Shown here: positions 7,685-16,359 of the stretch, piece by piece | Layout of the letters: each line of letters starts with the position of its first letter | Position numbering within the stretch: the first letter of the stretch is position 1 | Notes under the pieces: generated by a model | The model's input: only the letters and a program-made list of their open reading frames with translations | Database searches by the model: none | Told to the model about the DNA's origin: nothing | DNA from: Gammaproteobacteria bacterium | GTDB taxonomy: Bacteria; Pseudomonadota; Gammaproteobacteria; Pseudomonadales; Azotimanducaceae | DNA: 49,577 nucleotides | Reading direction: 5' to 3' | Assembly: GCA_026709225.1 (NCBI GenBank) | Contig: JAPOTJ010000076.1 | Span: 1 to 49,577, forward strand | Position numbers and translations under genes: made by a program

Positions 7685-8782
7685 TTAGGCGGCGGCAAGC
7701 TCGGTTCGCGCTCGTCTTCGCAAGGGCTCGCGAAGACGACTCGCCAATTCGCGCAAAAGGGACTCGGTGGCCCGCCAGTCAATGCAGGCATCGGTGATTG
7801 ATTTGCCGTACTCAAGCGCCGTCCGGCCCTCGGTGAACGGTTGGTTGCCCGCCTCAAGGTTGGACTCGAGCATGATGCCGACGATGCTGCGATTGCCCGC
7901 TTCGATTTGTGCGGCGATGTCATGGGCAACAAGTGGCTGGCGAGTATGGTTCTTGGCTGAATTGGCGTGACTGCAGTCAACGACGATGTTGGCTTCAAGC
8001 CCTGCGGCTTGCATCTGCCGCTCGGCGTCGGCGATGGAGTCGGCGTCGAAGTTGGGGCCGCGCGCGCCGCCTCGGAGCACCAAATGTCCGTCGGCGTTGC
8101 CGCGGGTGTGAATGATTGCGACCTCGCCGCGTTGATTGATGCCGAGGAACCGATGCGGGGTCGAGACCGAACGCAAGCCGTTGATGGCGACGCTGAGTCC
8201 ACCGTCGGTCGAATTCTTGAACCCGACTGGACAGGAAAGCCCCGACGCCATTTCTCGATGTGTTTGAGATTCGACCGTGCGTGCGCCGATGGCCGACCAT
8301 GCAATAACATCCTGCAGGTATTGCGGCATGATCGGGTCGAGCGCTTCGGTGGCGATGGGCAGCCCGTGGATGGCGGGATCAGCAATCTTCAAGAGCAGTT
8401 CGCGCGCGATTCTGATGCCTTCCTCGATGTGAAAGGTGCCGTCGAGATGCGGGTCGTTGATGAGGCCTTTCCAGCCAGTGGTCGTGCGCGGTTTTTCGAA
8501 GTAGACGCGCATGACAATCAAGAGCGTGTCTTGAGCCTCGCGCGCCAGCGTTGACAGCTTCGCGGCATAGTCGAGAGCGGCCTCCCGATCGTGGATCGAG
8601 CAAGGGCCAGCGATGACGAGCAAGCGCGAATCGGTACCGCGAAGGATGCCGCGAATGCCGCGTCTGGCATTGGCGACTGCGTGGGTGAGCGGCTCGCTCA
8701 TGGGCAGCACATCCTTCAGCCCCTTGGGCGAGATCAGGTTCTCTTGCGCGAGCACGTTGGTATTTTCCGTTTGTTCCATCAT
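7685..8782 (-). CDS. aroG: 3-deoxy-7-phosphoheptulonate (DAHP) synthase, class I, AroF/G/H type
   Basis: 365 residues. Catalyses condensation of phosphoenolpyruvate and erythrose-4-phosphate, the first step of the shikimate pathway. Key residues fall at the same numbers as in E. coli AroG: metal ligand C61 in AGPCSIHD, and R92, K97 and R99 in MRVYFEKPR. KNSTDGG and VDCSHANS are also present. Which isozyme (Phe, Tyr or Trp sensitive) cannot be decided by eye, so the symbol is provisional. Two adjacent ATGs (8782, 8779) are possible. An intrinsic-terminator structure lies in the leader, suggesting attenuation control. Confidence 0.92.
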   Translation of the reverse strand: MMEQTENTNVLAQENLISPKGLKDVLPMSEPLTHAVANARRGIRGILRGTDSRLLVIAGPCSIHDREAALDYAAKLSTLAREAQDTLLIVMRVYFEKPRTTTGWKGLINDPHLDGTFHIEEGIRIARELLLKIADPAIHGLPIATEALDPIMPQYLQDVIAWSAIGARTVESQTHREMASGLSCPVGFKNSTDGGLSVAINGLRSVSTPHRFLGINQRGEVAIIHTRGNADGHLVLRGGARGPNFDADSIADAERQMQAAGLEANIVVDCSHANSAKNHTRQPLVAHDIAAQIEAGNRSIVGIMLESNLEAGNQPFTEGRTALEYGKSITDACIDWRATESLLRELASRLREPLRRRARTELAAA

Positions 8783-8814
8783 GATGAATAGCGTTTCTCT
8801 TACCTCAAACTATG

Positions 8815-8856
8815 AAAAAACCCCGAGGCTTTCATGACATGTTGCCGACGGGGTTT
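8815..8856 (-). terminator. Intrinsic terminator in the DAHP synthase leader (attenuator candidate)
   Basis: On the minus strand the stem AAACCCCG..GGC / GCC..CGGGGTTT (8818-8856) is followed by a T-run (complement of 8815-8820), only about 35 nt upstream of the start codon. An upstream segment CCCCGAGGC near 8884-8893 can pair with the 3' arm GCCTCGGGG, giving an alternative fold. No leader peptide rich in Phe, Tyr or Trp codons was found. Confidence 0.65.
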
Positions 8857-9197
8857 CTTGGGAAGCCGAGGGCGGTCACAATCGCCTCGGGGAATGATGA
8901 TGATCTGGTGAAAGGGCGGTGATCGTCAGTCGAGGCGGTAACTACACAGTCCGCCAATATCGAGCATGCAAAGCACGTCGGATAGGCGCACTGCCCGCGC
9001 CGCTAAATCGATGCTGCGTTCCAGATTTCATGCGGCGCATTATGGAGACGGGCGCATGCGGATGTCAAACAGCTATTCTGTGCGGGCTCAAGAACATTTC
9101 AGCAATTACTCCCCGCCAGACTTTCCGAGCGGCGTCCGCATCTCTTCTATCGCCTTCGCCCGACGCAGATCCATGTCCACAATCATCCTCCGATGAC
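8857..9197. other. Intergenic stretch without a convincing gene
   Basis: Contains the distal part of the DAHP synthase leader and probably its promoter on the minus strand. A 22-codon ORF (MDLRRAKAIEEMRTPLGK...) ends near 9107 on the minus strand, with GGAGG before it. That ORF could be the N-terminal stub of the IS whose end is at 9198-9239. No tRNA or conserved protein is visible. Confidence 0.4.
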
Positions 9198-9239
9198 CGC
9201 GGATTCACATCCTGTTCACCCTCATGGAGCGTTGGACAA
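9198..9239 (-). mobile_element. IS end remnant, copy 1
   Basis: 42 bp that match 30712-30753 at 37 of 42 positions. In the second location the sequence abuts a decayed IS481-like transposase on the minus strand, so the shared block (reading TGTCCAACGCT inward) is probably an IS terminus. Confidence 0.55.
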
Positions 9240-9261
9240 CACCGCTGTTTGGCGAGAGCTG

Positions 9262-9292
9262 GAACAAAACAGGGCGGCCGAAGCCGCCCTGT
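9262..9292 (-). terminator. Strong intrinsic terminator
   Basis: Perfect 10-bp stem ACAGGGCGGC / GCCGCCCTGT with a UUCG tetraloop closed by C-G on the minus strand (9269-9292), followed by TTTTGTT. It lies 23 nt downstream of the truncated gene ending at 9315. Confidence 0.85.
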
Positions 9293-9314
9293 AGCGCGTG
9301 GTGCGAATCGACCG

Positions 9315-9743
9315 TCAGCCGCCCGGTCGCTGGTAGGGCGATTCCGGGCAGTAGTCCGTGCTGTCGGTGCGCCAATTCAGGGCGGTCGTGGCGTAGGATT
9401 CCGACTCGCCGTCGGCGATGCCCGCTGCGACGACAGAGCTTTTCGACATGCACACGCACGAGTCGTTCATGTTGCCGTTCCTGAACCGGTAGACGACGTT
9501 GTTGTTTGCCGCGTTTGCGCCGGGCAGTTGACAGAGATCATTCCCTCTGATGAACGCCTCTGCGCTGGACAGAAACACTGCGACGCCGTGGTTGCGGAAA
9601 TGGTTGTAGCCTTGTTTCGTGGAAACGAGGTACCGAACCTCGGTGTTGTTGGGGATCGTCGCGCTTGAAGTCAGGTTGATGCCGCTCTGAAGGCAACCGC
9701 CGTTCGCTTCCTCGTTTGACAACGTTAGGGAATCTCTGAACAA
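9315..9743 (-). pseudogene. 5'-truncated gene of unknown function, possibly pilin-like
   Basis: About 135 recognisable codons from LTLSNEEANGGC to the C-terminus ESPYQRPGG. The protein is rich in Asn, Ser and Thr, with several Cys including a CxC (DSCVCMS), as in an exported, disulfide-bonded domain. The frame has only a TTG start, and its first codons are made of the palindrome at 9736-9765; a stop codon follows a few codons further upstream. The original N-terminus, presumably with a signal or pilin leader, has therefore been removed by the repeat. The retained strong terminator indicates a formerly expressed gene. Function not recognised. Confidence 0.5.
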
Positions 9744-9951
9744 GTCCGTCCTTGAACTTGTTCAGCCTCGCAAGGCTTCAATTGTGATTGAAGTTTTGCT
9801 CGCGAATTTAATGCCTTACGGCACTGAATTCAAGAGCACTTCCATGTGCCCAACCCTGCGGGCGCTTGAGCCGTGCATCTTTGCTCCTGCAAAGATGTCG
9901 GCGGCACATCCACGTGCCGCAAGGGAAGCTCTGTAATTCAGAGCTTCCCTT
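9736..9951. repeat. Tandem series of unrelated perfect palindromes
   Basis: Five separate hairpins in 216 nt: CTGAACAAGT/ACTTGTTCAG (9736-9765), CTTCAAT/ATTGAAG (9776-9793), CATCTTTGC/GCAAAGATG (9876-9897), GCGGCAC/GTGCCGC (9901-9920) and a 13-bp stem around GGGAAGCTCTG/CAGAGCTTCCC (9921-9951). No coding frame runs through them. Confidence 0.7.
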
Positions 9952-10211
9952 AAGGAAGGTCTGATCAAGTCTACTTCGCTCAGCGCTTCACTTATTGGCA
10001 CATCGAAATCGACTCGCTTACACTATCGTGACCGAAAAAATCAACGAAATCCCCTCCACAACCACGTGAAGCGCCCTTCGGGAGGCCCTCAGGCGTGCGC
10101 TGGCTGCGTCATTCCTCATCACGTGGGGCCTGCCACGCTTCTTCGTCACTCCTTGCCAGCACACGCCTGATGGCCTCTGAGCTTTGCAGACTTAATCAGA
10201 CCTTCCTTAAG
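9949..10211. mobile_element. 263-bp MITE-like element with 24-bp terminal inverted repeats
   Basis: Termini 9949-9972 and 10188-10211 are inverted copies, 23 of 24 identical, with CTTAAGGAAGGTCTGAT outermost. There is no ORF of note inside. It contains copy B of the variable-arm palindromic element. The right terminus overlaps the uvrB stop codon (10207-10209), so the element sits exactly at the end of uvrB. Confidence 0.65.
10071..10180. repeat. Variable-arm palindromic element, copy B
   Basis: A 23-bp inverted repeat (10082-10104 and 10155-10177, 21 of 23 paired) around a 50-nt loop, with the same framework as the copy at 26-136: GCGCCCTTCGGGAG, GGCTGCGT, CCTTGCC and CTCTGA. The arm cores are gccctcaggcgtgcgct and agcacacgcctgatggc. 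The loop again has a central hairpin (CGTGG-ggcctg-CCACG). A further pair, CCACGTGA (10062-10069) and TCACGTGG (10119-10126), could give an alternative fold. Confidence 0.7.
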
Positions 10212-12210
10212 CGCGCAGCAACGCGTGTTGACGAAGCGCCTGGATTTTGTCGCGAATCGCAGCGGCCTCCTCAAACTCAAGATTCTCGGCGTGCTTGTGC
10301 ATCTTCGATTCAAGTCCCGATAAGAGCTTGCCGAGCGCCTTCTCGTCGCCAATCGGCATGCGCTCAAGTTCCTTGGCGATGCCCGCCTTGGCTTCGCGCT
10401 CGCTTGCGGGCGTTGCCCGTTCAATAATATCGATCACCTTCTTCTCGATGCCCTTGGGCGTAATGCCGTTTGCCAAGTTGAAGGCAAGCTGCTTGTCGCG
10501 CCTTCGATCGGTTTCTTCCATGGCGCGCTTCATCGACCCCGTGACAACGTCGGCGAAGAGAATGGCGCGGCCATTGACGTTGCGCGCGGCGCGGCCAATC
10601 GTTTGCACGAGCGAGCGCTCGGCGCGCAAGAATCCCTCCTTGTCGGCATCGAGTATGGCGACCAATGACACCTCCGGCATGTCGAGCCCTTCGCGCAACA
10701 GGTTGATGCCGACGAGCACATCGAATTCACCGAGGCGGAGGTCGCGCACGATCTCAGTACGCTCGACCGTATCAATGTCGGAGTGCATGTAGCGAACGCG
10801 CACGCCCATTTCGGCAAGATATTCGGTGAGATCCTCAGCCATGCGCTTGGTCAGCGTTGTCACGAGCACTCGTTCGCCGCGCCCCACAACCTGTCGAATC
10901 TCTTCAAACAGCTGATCGACCTGCGTTGACGCCGGCAGCACGTCGACCGCGGGATCGACGAGGCCGGTCGGGCGCACGAGCTGCTCGACGATATGGTCGG
11001 AAGTATCGCGCTCAAAGTCGCCGGGCGTTGCCGAGACGAACACGGTCTGCGGGCAAAGCCGCTCCCATTCATCGAACCTCAACGGCCGGTTGTCGAGTGC
11101 CGAGGGCAGCCTGAACCCGTACTCGACGAGCGTCTCTTTGCGCGACCGATCGCCCTTGTACATGGCGCCGAGTTGCGGCACGGTCACATGCGATTCATCG
11201 ACAAACACAAGCGCATCGGGCGGCAGGTAGTCGAATAGCGTCGGCGGTGGCTCGCCAGGCTCCCTCCCCGAAAGGTAGCGCGAGTAATTCTCGATCCCCT
11301 TGCAATAGCCAATTTCGCGAATCATCTCAAGGTCGAACCGCGTCCTTTGCTCGATACGTTGCGCTTCGAGAAGCTTGCCGGCATTCTTAAACCATGCAAT
11401 ACGCGCATCGAGCTCGTCGCGAATCAAGTCCGCGGTTTCGAGCATGCGGCTGCGCGGGGTGACGTAGTGCGTCTTGGGGAAGACCGTGTGCCTTGGCAGG
11501 TGTTCGATGACTTCGCCGGTCAACGGATCGAAGCGGCTAATCTGTTCGATGGTTTCGTCAAACAGCTCGATGCGCACGGCAAGCCGTTCTGATTCTGCCG
11601 GGAACACGTCGATGACATCGCCGCGCACCCGGTAGGTACCGCGCTCGAAACTCATATCGTTGCGCGTGTACTGCAGTTCGGCAAGTCTGACTAGGACATT
11701 GCGTTGAGAAACGGGCTCTCCGGGAACGAGATGCAGCACCATCTTCAAGTAGGATGCCGGATCGCCGAGGCCGTAGATGGCGGAGACCGAGGCGACGATG
11801 ATGGTGTCACGCCGCTCGATAATGGCCTTGGTGGCCGAGAGCCGCATCTGCTCGATATGCTGGTTGATCGACGCGTCCTTTTCGATGTAGAGGTCGCTTG
11901 CTGGCACGTAGGCTTCGGGCTGATAGTAGTCGTAGTAGGAGACGAAATACTCGACGGCGTTCTTCGGAAAGTACTCGCGGAATTCTGCATAGAGCTGCGC
12001 GGCGAGAATCTTGTTCGGCGCGAGCACCAGCGCAGGGCGCTGCTCTCGCTCGATGACGTTGGCGACCGTGAAGGTCTTGCCCGAGCCGGTGACGCCGAGC
12101 AGGGTTTGGAATCCCAGGCCATCTGCAATGCCTTCGCATAGGCCGTCAATCGCCTGCGGCTGGTCCCCGGCGGGCGCGAACTCCGCGACAACCTGAAACG
12201 GCGTTGACAC
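10207..12210 (-). CDS. uvrB: Excinuclease ABC subunit B
   Basis: 667 residues, full length for UvrB. Walker A GVTGSGKT at 39-46; the beta-hairpin that probes DNA damage ([20 protein letters not shown]) follows at about 96-115. Helicase motifs include VDESH, and the C-terminal UVR motif ([17 protein letters not shown]) binds UvrC. With UvrA it locates bulky lesions for nucleotide excision repair. It starts with GTG at 12210, 2 nt after the stop of the phosphoesterase gene, so the two are probably cotranscribed. The stop codon and last codons lie in the terminal repeat of a MITE-like element, yet the C-terminal sequence ([12 protein letters not shown]) still looks normal. Confidence 0.97.
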   Translation of the reverse strand: MSTPFQVVAEFAPAGDQPQAIDGLCEGIADGLGFQTLLGVTGSGKTFTVANVIEREQRPALVLAPNKILAAQLYAEFREYFPKNAVEYFVSYYDYYQPEAYVPASDLYIEKDASINQHIEQMRLSATKAIIERRDTIIVASVSAIYGLGDPASYLKMVLHLVPGEPVSQRNVLVRLAELQYTRNDMSFERGTYRVRGDVIDVFPAESERLAVRIELFDETIEQISRFDPLTGEVIEHLPRHTVFPKTHYVTPRSRMLETADLIRDELDARIAWFKNAGKLLEAQRIEQRTRFDLEMIREIGYCKGIENYSRYLSGREPGEPPPTLFDYLPPDALVFVDESHVTVPQLGAMYKGDRSRKETLVEYGFRLPSALDNRPLRFDEWERLCPQTVFVSATPGDFERDTSDHIVEQLVRPTGLVDPAVDVLPASTQVDQLFEEIRQVVGRGERVLVTTLTKRMAEDLTEYLAEMGVRVRYMHSDIDTVERTEIVRDLRLGEFDVLVGINLLREGLDMPEVSLVAILDADKEGFLRAERSLVQTIGRAARNVNGRAILFADVVTGSMKRAMEETDRRRDKQLAFNLANGITPKGIEKKVIDIIERATPASEREAKAGIAKELERMPIGDEKALGKLLSGLESKMHKHAENLEFEEAAAIRDKIQALRQHALLRA

Positions 12211-12212
12211 GG

Positions 12213-13871
12213 TTAGCGAAGCTGGCTGGTTCCAGTAATTTCGATGACCTTGTGTCCGTGGTGTGTGCTGCCGAACTCATCGACCGCGACAACGGACAAT
12301 ACGTGAGTGCCGGGCGCGAGGTCATCGGGAAGGTCGCCAACCCAGATATGCGTGGATGGCTCCGGCTCGACCCAGGACTTGATGGAATCACCGTTGCGCT
12401 CCGCATATTCGAGATAGCTCGGATCCCAGACGATCTGGCGTTGCATCTCGACAGGGTCGCGGTCCCCGACTTGAAACTTGACCTTGGAGCGCGGCCCGCC
12501 GTCGAACAAGTTGACCGCGACGGCTGCCGCCGCCACTTGATCTTCCGTGATGCGTCCGTCATAGAGTTCTCCCGGGCGGAAATCGCGATAGGCGCCGCCC
12601 GGCCCGTGATGTGCGGCGTCGAGCATGATGCGCATTTGATAGTCGTCCGGATGACCTGCTGCTTTGAACTTGACACGCATGTCGGCGCCATCCACCTGTA
12701 GGCGGTGATAGCCCCGCGGTGTGCCGTCCCGCTGCATCGAGATGGGCAGCGAATCAGCGTCAAAGGGGCCGCTCCACCAGCTGCCCGATACGGTTGTCAG
12801 CACATGATGATGGAAGGCCTCCTTGCCGGAAAAGCCGTCCTCTTCGCCGAACCAGACATGCTGCGTGGTGTGCGTGTGCCCAGCGACCGAGTAGAGATGC
12901 GGATAGTCGCTGATCAGATCAAAGAGCGCCTGACGATCTTCAACACCGCGCCGGTCGCCTTCGTCGCCGGCGCGCGTCAGCAATGGAATATGCATGGCGA
13001 GCACGAGCAGCTTGTCTTTCGGCACATGGGCAAGTTCGGCTTTGAGCCAGTCAAGCTGCCGATCCCCAAACTTGCCGAAATAGCCACCGTTGCCTCTCAT
13101 GCCGCTCGCCTTGGCGCCGCGATAATGCACGTCATCCAAGACCACGAACACCGCATCGCCGTACTCAAAGGCGTAATAGGGCGGCCCGTACCATCGTGAA
13201 AAGGTCTCTAGCGAATAGGCGTCCTCGGTTGCAAGGAAGTTCAATTCATGATTGCCGGGGACGTTGTACCAAGGCACGCCGATCTGCGCGATGATACTGG
13301 ACAGGCGCGGCAGCATCGAGAGGTCGTCAAACAGAATGTCGCCCATGGTCATGCCGAAAGCCGCGTCTGTGCCGATGAGTTCGGTGACGACGCTATCGCG
13401 AATATAGTCGAGTTCTTCTTCGGTTTGCGGCTGGGTGTCGGCAAAGAGGATGGCTTCAAAGGTGCCGCTTTCCTGATGGCGAAGAAGCGGAAAGTCGATG
13501 CTCTCGGGCAGCGGCCCGGTGGGGTCAATGCCTTGGTAGCGCAAGCCTTGCGGAGACCCGTTGGGACGATGCAGATAGTAGAACTGCGGCAGCCGGTATT
13601 TGTTCTGCGGTGTCATGTAGCCCGCAGGTTTGGTGATAAAGACGATGCTGTCGCCCTTGATATCTAGCTGGTAGCGGCCGGAGGCGTTTGTCAGCACGAC
13701 ATCCTCGCCATTGGAGACGCGCACGCCTGCAACGCCGGGTTCACCTGTGTCCGGCACGCCGTTGTGATTCAGGTCTTCGAACACGCGCCCGATGAGCGTA
13801 TCTGAGGCGGCGAGGGGTTTGAATGTCAAAGCGAGGGCGATGAGCAGCAAGGTGCCGAACGTGCGAGTCAT
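12213..13871 (-). CDS. Secreted calcineurin-like metallophosphoesterase with N-terminal SdrD-like domain
   Basis: 552 residues from ATG 13871; the longer open frame upstream was rejected because a signal peptide ([22 protein letters not shown]) starts here. An N-terminal beta-sandwich ([19 protein letters not shown]) resembles SdrD-B / metallophosphoesterase-N domains. The catalytic domain carries [25 protein letters not shown] and [10 protein letters not shown], the metal ligands of calcineurin-type enzymes. A C-terminal beta domain follows. Probably periplasmic or extracellular, hydrolysing phosphomono- or diesters. Note Q in place of H in the first motif (DTQ rather than DxH), a variant also seen in this subfamily. 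Its stop is 2 nt before uvrB. Confidence 0.85.
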   Translation of the reverse strand: MTRTFGTLLLIALALTFKPLAASDTLIGRVFEDLNHNGVPDTGEPGVAGVRVSNGEDVVLTNASGRYQLDIKGDSIVFITKPAGYMTPQNKYRLPQFYYLHRPNGSPQGLRYQGIDPTGPLPESIDFPLLRHQESGTFEAILFADTQPQTEEELDYIRDSVVTELIGTDAAFGMTMGDILFDDLSMLPRLSSIIAQIGVPWYNVPGNHELNFLATEDAYSLETFSRWYGPPYYAFEYGDAVFVVLDDVHYRGAKASGMRGNGGYFGKFGDRQLDWLKAELAHVPKDKLLVLAMHIPLLTRAGDEGDRRGVEDRQALFDLISDYPHLYSVAGHTHTTQHVWFGEEDGFSGKEAFHHHVLTTVSGSWWSGPFDADSLPISMQRDGTPRGYHRLQVDGADMRVKFKAAGHPDDYQMRIMLDAAHHGPGGAYRDFRPGELYDGRITEDQVAAAAVAVNLFDGGPRSKVKFQVGDRDPVEMQRQIVWDPSYLEYAERNGDSIKSWVEPEPSTHIWVGDLPDDLAPGTHVLSVVAVDEFGSTHHGHKVIEITGTSQLR

Positions 13872-13913
13872 GGGCGATTCATGGATGAGCAGATGGACAG
13901 AGACCATGCTAAC

Positions 13914-13928
13914 CCATCGAATCGATGG
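13914..13928. promoter_or_regulatory. Palindrome in a divergent promoter region
   Basis: Perfect inverted repeat CCATCGA-A-TCGATGG, 15 bp, between the divergent phosphoesterase gene (start 13871) and the retropepsin-like lipoprotein gene (start 14062). A regulator could bind here and act on both transcripts; no regulator gene is adjacent. Confidence 0.4.
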
Positions 13929-14061
13929 CTGGACGGCACCGGCTACGAGCATCTGTTCCGCTAACAGACGCAAATTCGACGGCGATCGGAACGCAGCCAA
14001 CTCAATCCCGCGCTCAAGGCACATGAGCGCATCTCTATTGTGTGTGAACTGCGGCTACAAT

Positions 14062-14847
14062 ATGGCGCGTCGAACACGGGATCGGGTCGGCTTGAAACAT
14101 TGGCTGATAGTGGTGGCTGCCTTGACGCTCAACGGGTGCGTCTCGCTTGAAGAGCAGGATATGGTACTGAAAGGCCTACGCGACGAAGTGCGCGGCTTGG
14201 GTGCGCGGCTCGATGCCCTTACAACCTCCGTGAACGGCATTGAAAGCAACGCGCAGCAGACGCGCGAAACGATTGATGCCCGGCTCAACCTCATCGATCT
14301 CGCGCTCGCGCGCCCCATCGAAATGCCGACGCCTGTGTGCGAGTTTCCTGAGTTGCCGCAGACCTTGCCGGAAGCAGTGGCGTGCGAAGCGCCTGTTGAA
14401 TCAAGCACGCCAATCGGCATCGAGAAATTGACCGTTGGCGCGGTTGAGCGCGTGCGCATTACACCGCAGGGCATCATACTGACGGCGCGCATCGACAGCG
14501 GTGCCGATTCGAGCTCCTTGAGCGCCACCAACATGGTGTTTCTTGAGCGGGACGGCGAGGATTGGGTGCGTTTCGATCTCATTGTGGGCGATGAGACGCA
14601 TACGCTTGAGCGGCGCGTCCTTCGCTTTGTGCGCGTCTTTCAGCAATCCGATACCGACGGCGTGCGTCGGCCTGTCGTGCGCCTTCGAATTGAGTTTGGT
14701 GACATACTCGGCCTCTTCGAGTTCAATTTGTCTGATCGTCGGCATCTTGAACATCCGGTGATTCTCGGACGCAATTTTCTGGTCGATCTTATGGTTGTCG
14801 ATGTGGCGAAAAAGTTCACCCAATCCCTGCCTGAAGTCGGCGAATAG
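14062..14847 (+). CDS. Lipoprotein with retropepsin-like protease domain (PF05618, 'ATP-dependent zinc protease' family)
   Basis: 261 residues. A lipoprotein signal ends in LTLNGC. A coiled-coil stretch with heptads (about residues 30-85) follows, then a domain with ARIDSGADSSSLSA, whose D-S-G-A is the aspartic-protease-like motif of PF05618. Members are usually annotated as ATP-dependent zinc proteases from their ATP-grasp neighbours, but the fold is retropepsin-like. Anchored in the outer or inner membrane facing the periplasm. First gene of a five-gene operon; 3 nt before the next gene. The family is predicted to trim products of its partner ligase (inference from published neighbourhood analysis of ATP-grasp systems). 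Confidence 0.8.
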   Translation: MARRTRDRVGLKHWLIVVAALTLNGCVSLEEQDMVLKGLRDEVRGLGARLDALTTSVNGIESNAQQTRETIDARLNLIDLALARPIEMPTPVCEFPELPQTLPEAVACEAPVESSTPIGIEKLTVGAVERVRITPQGIILTARIDSGADSSSLSATNMVFLERDGEDWVRFDLIVGDETHTLERRVLRFVRVFQQSDTDGVRRPVVRLRIEFGDILGLFEFNLSDRRHLEHPVILGRNFLVDLMVVDVAKKFTQSLPEVGE

Positions 14848-14850
14848 GCG

Positions 14851-16359
14851 ATGAGCTGGGAGCGATGGTCCTACGCGCTTGCCGCCGTGCTGCTCGCCGT
14901 TGCGGGTATCGCCGTCTCGATGTATCGTCAAGCCTACACTGGCATCCCCTTATTGCCGGACGAGGCGCGGCGCGTCTGGCAAATCGAAGCGCGTGTCGAG
15001 TTCAGTGCGAGTGGCGAACCGGCAGAAGTATTGCTGACGCTGCCTCCGGCGCAGGATGGCTTCCTGGTCTTGAGCGAGTCCGGTGCGTCTTCCGGGTTTG
15101 GGTTCATCGTTGACCGCGCCGGCCCGCAGCGAAGAGCGCACTGGACGAAGCGCGCTGCGAGCGGCCAGCAAACCCTCTTTTATCAGATGGATCTTGTTGA
15201 AGATCCTCAGCACCGCATTACGCCGGAGATGCCGAGCGAGGTGTCTGAAGCCTATTTTGCAGGTCCCTATACAACAGCTGCATCTGAGGTGCTGAACGAT
15301 TTTCTGCCGAAATCCACAGGTGCCAAATCGCTCGCTGAACAGCTCGTGCAGGCCATCAACACTGATCCTTTGAGCCAGAATATGCGCTTGTTGCGCCAAG
15401 GACACGAGGCTGCGCCTTTGATTGCGGCGCTGCTCAACCGTGCGGGCATTGCCGCCCGAACGGTCAAGGCGCTGCAGCTCGAAGATGGGCGACGCCACCA
15501 ACCATTGCACGACTACGTGCAGGTGTGGCATGAGGACGGATGGCTGCTGTACGACCCTGAGCGCGGCAGGCTTGATGAGACCGCCGACCTCTTGCTTTGG
15601 CAAACGGGCACGCCTTCGGTGATCGATGTGGTCGGCGGCAGCCGCAGCCAAGTCACCTTCTCAATGACGAGCCAGACGCAGTCGGCCTTGACCTTATCGC
15701 GGCTGACGACCAGTCCTTTTGATCTTTCACTGCACGATCTGCCGATCGCCGAGCAAGGCATGTTCAAGCTCATTATGACGCTGCCGGTTGGTGCGCTCGT
15801 GGTGGTGTTCATGCGCCTTGTGGTCGGCATCCGTACCTCCGGCACGTTCATGCCGGTGCTCATTGCGCTGACCTTTGTGCAGACGGAGCTGCTCGCCGGC
15901 ATGATCGGCCTCGTCGTGGTGGTCGGCGCGGCGTTGCTGCTGCGGTCATATCTTTCGTCTCTCAACCTGCTGCTAGTGGCGCGCATCGCAACGCTTGTCG
16001 TTGTTGTCATCGGGCTGGTGCTCGTCTTGGCGGTAGTGAGCTATCGACTTGGCCTCATCAGCGGTCTTGCGATTACATTTTTCCCGATGGTTATTCTGGC
16101 GTGGACAGTTGAACGCATGTCGATCCTCTGGGAAGAGGAGGGCGCGGGCGAGGCGATGATTCAAGGCACTGGCAGCCTTGTGGTGGCGGTATGTGCCTAC
16201 GGCATGATGAGCTTGGAGATCGTCCGACACTTGGCATTTAACTTCCCTGAGCTGAATTTGCTCGTGCTTGCCGGGATTCTGCTACTTGGCCGCTACACCG
16301 GCTATCGATTGACTGAGCTCGTGCGCTTTCTGCCGCTTGCGAAGCGCGACAGCGAATGA
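14851..16359 (+). CDS. Inactive transglutaminase-like domain fused to seven-TM membrane domain (UUP1 family)
   Basis: 502 residues. One N-terminal helix (about 7-25), then a periplasmic transglutaminase-like domain in which LLNRAGIAARTVKALQLE, HDYVQVWHEDGWLLYDPERG retain the His and Asp context. The catalytic Cys is not evident, in line with the 'inactive transglutaminase' family. Seven hydrophobic helices follow from about residue 305. This protein family always travels with the PF05618 protease and the ATP-grasp protein encoded next to it. Its stop overlaps the next start (ATGA). Confidence 0.82.
   Translation: MSWERWSYALAAVLLAVAGIAVSMYRQAYTGIPLLPDEARRVWQIEARVEFSASGEPAEVLLTLPPAQDGFLVLSESGASSGFGFIVDRAGPQRRAHWTKRAASGQQTLFYQMDLVEDPQHRITPEMPSEVSEAYFAGPYTTAASEVLNDFLPKSTGAKSLAEQLVQAINTDPLSQNMRLLRQGHEAAPLIAALLNRAGIAARTVKALQLEDGRRHQPLHDYVQVWHEDGWLLYDPERGRLDETADLLLWQTGTPSVIDVVGGSRSQVTFSMTSQTQSALTLSRLTTSPFDLSLHDLPIAEQGMFKLIMTLPVGALVVVFMRLVVGIRTSGTFMPVLIALTFVQTELLAGMIGLVVVVGAALLLRSYLSSLNLLLVARIATLVVVVIGLVLVLAVVSYRLGLISGLAITFFPMVILAWTVERMSILWEEEGAGEAMIQGTGSLVVAVCAYGMMSLEIVRHLAFNFPELNLLVLAGILLLGRYTGYRLTELVRFLPLAKRDSE

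Noticed and set aside
7543-8385. 280-codon minus-strand frame overlapping the DAHP synthase
   Set aside because: Only its last 36 codons, which have their own start and strong ribosome site, are plausible as a gene; the rest is out of frame with the synthase.
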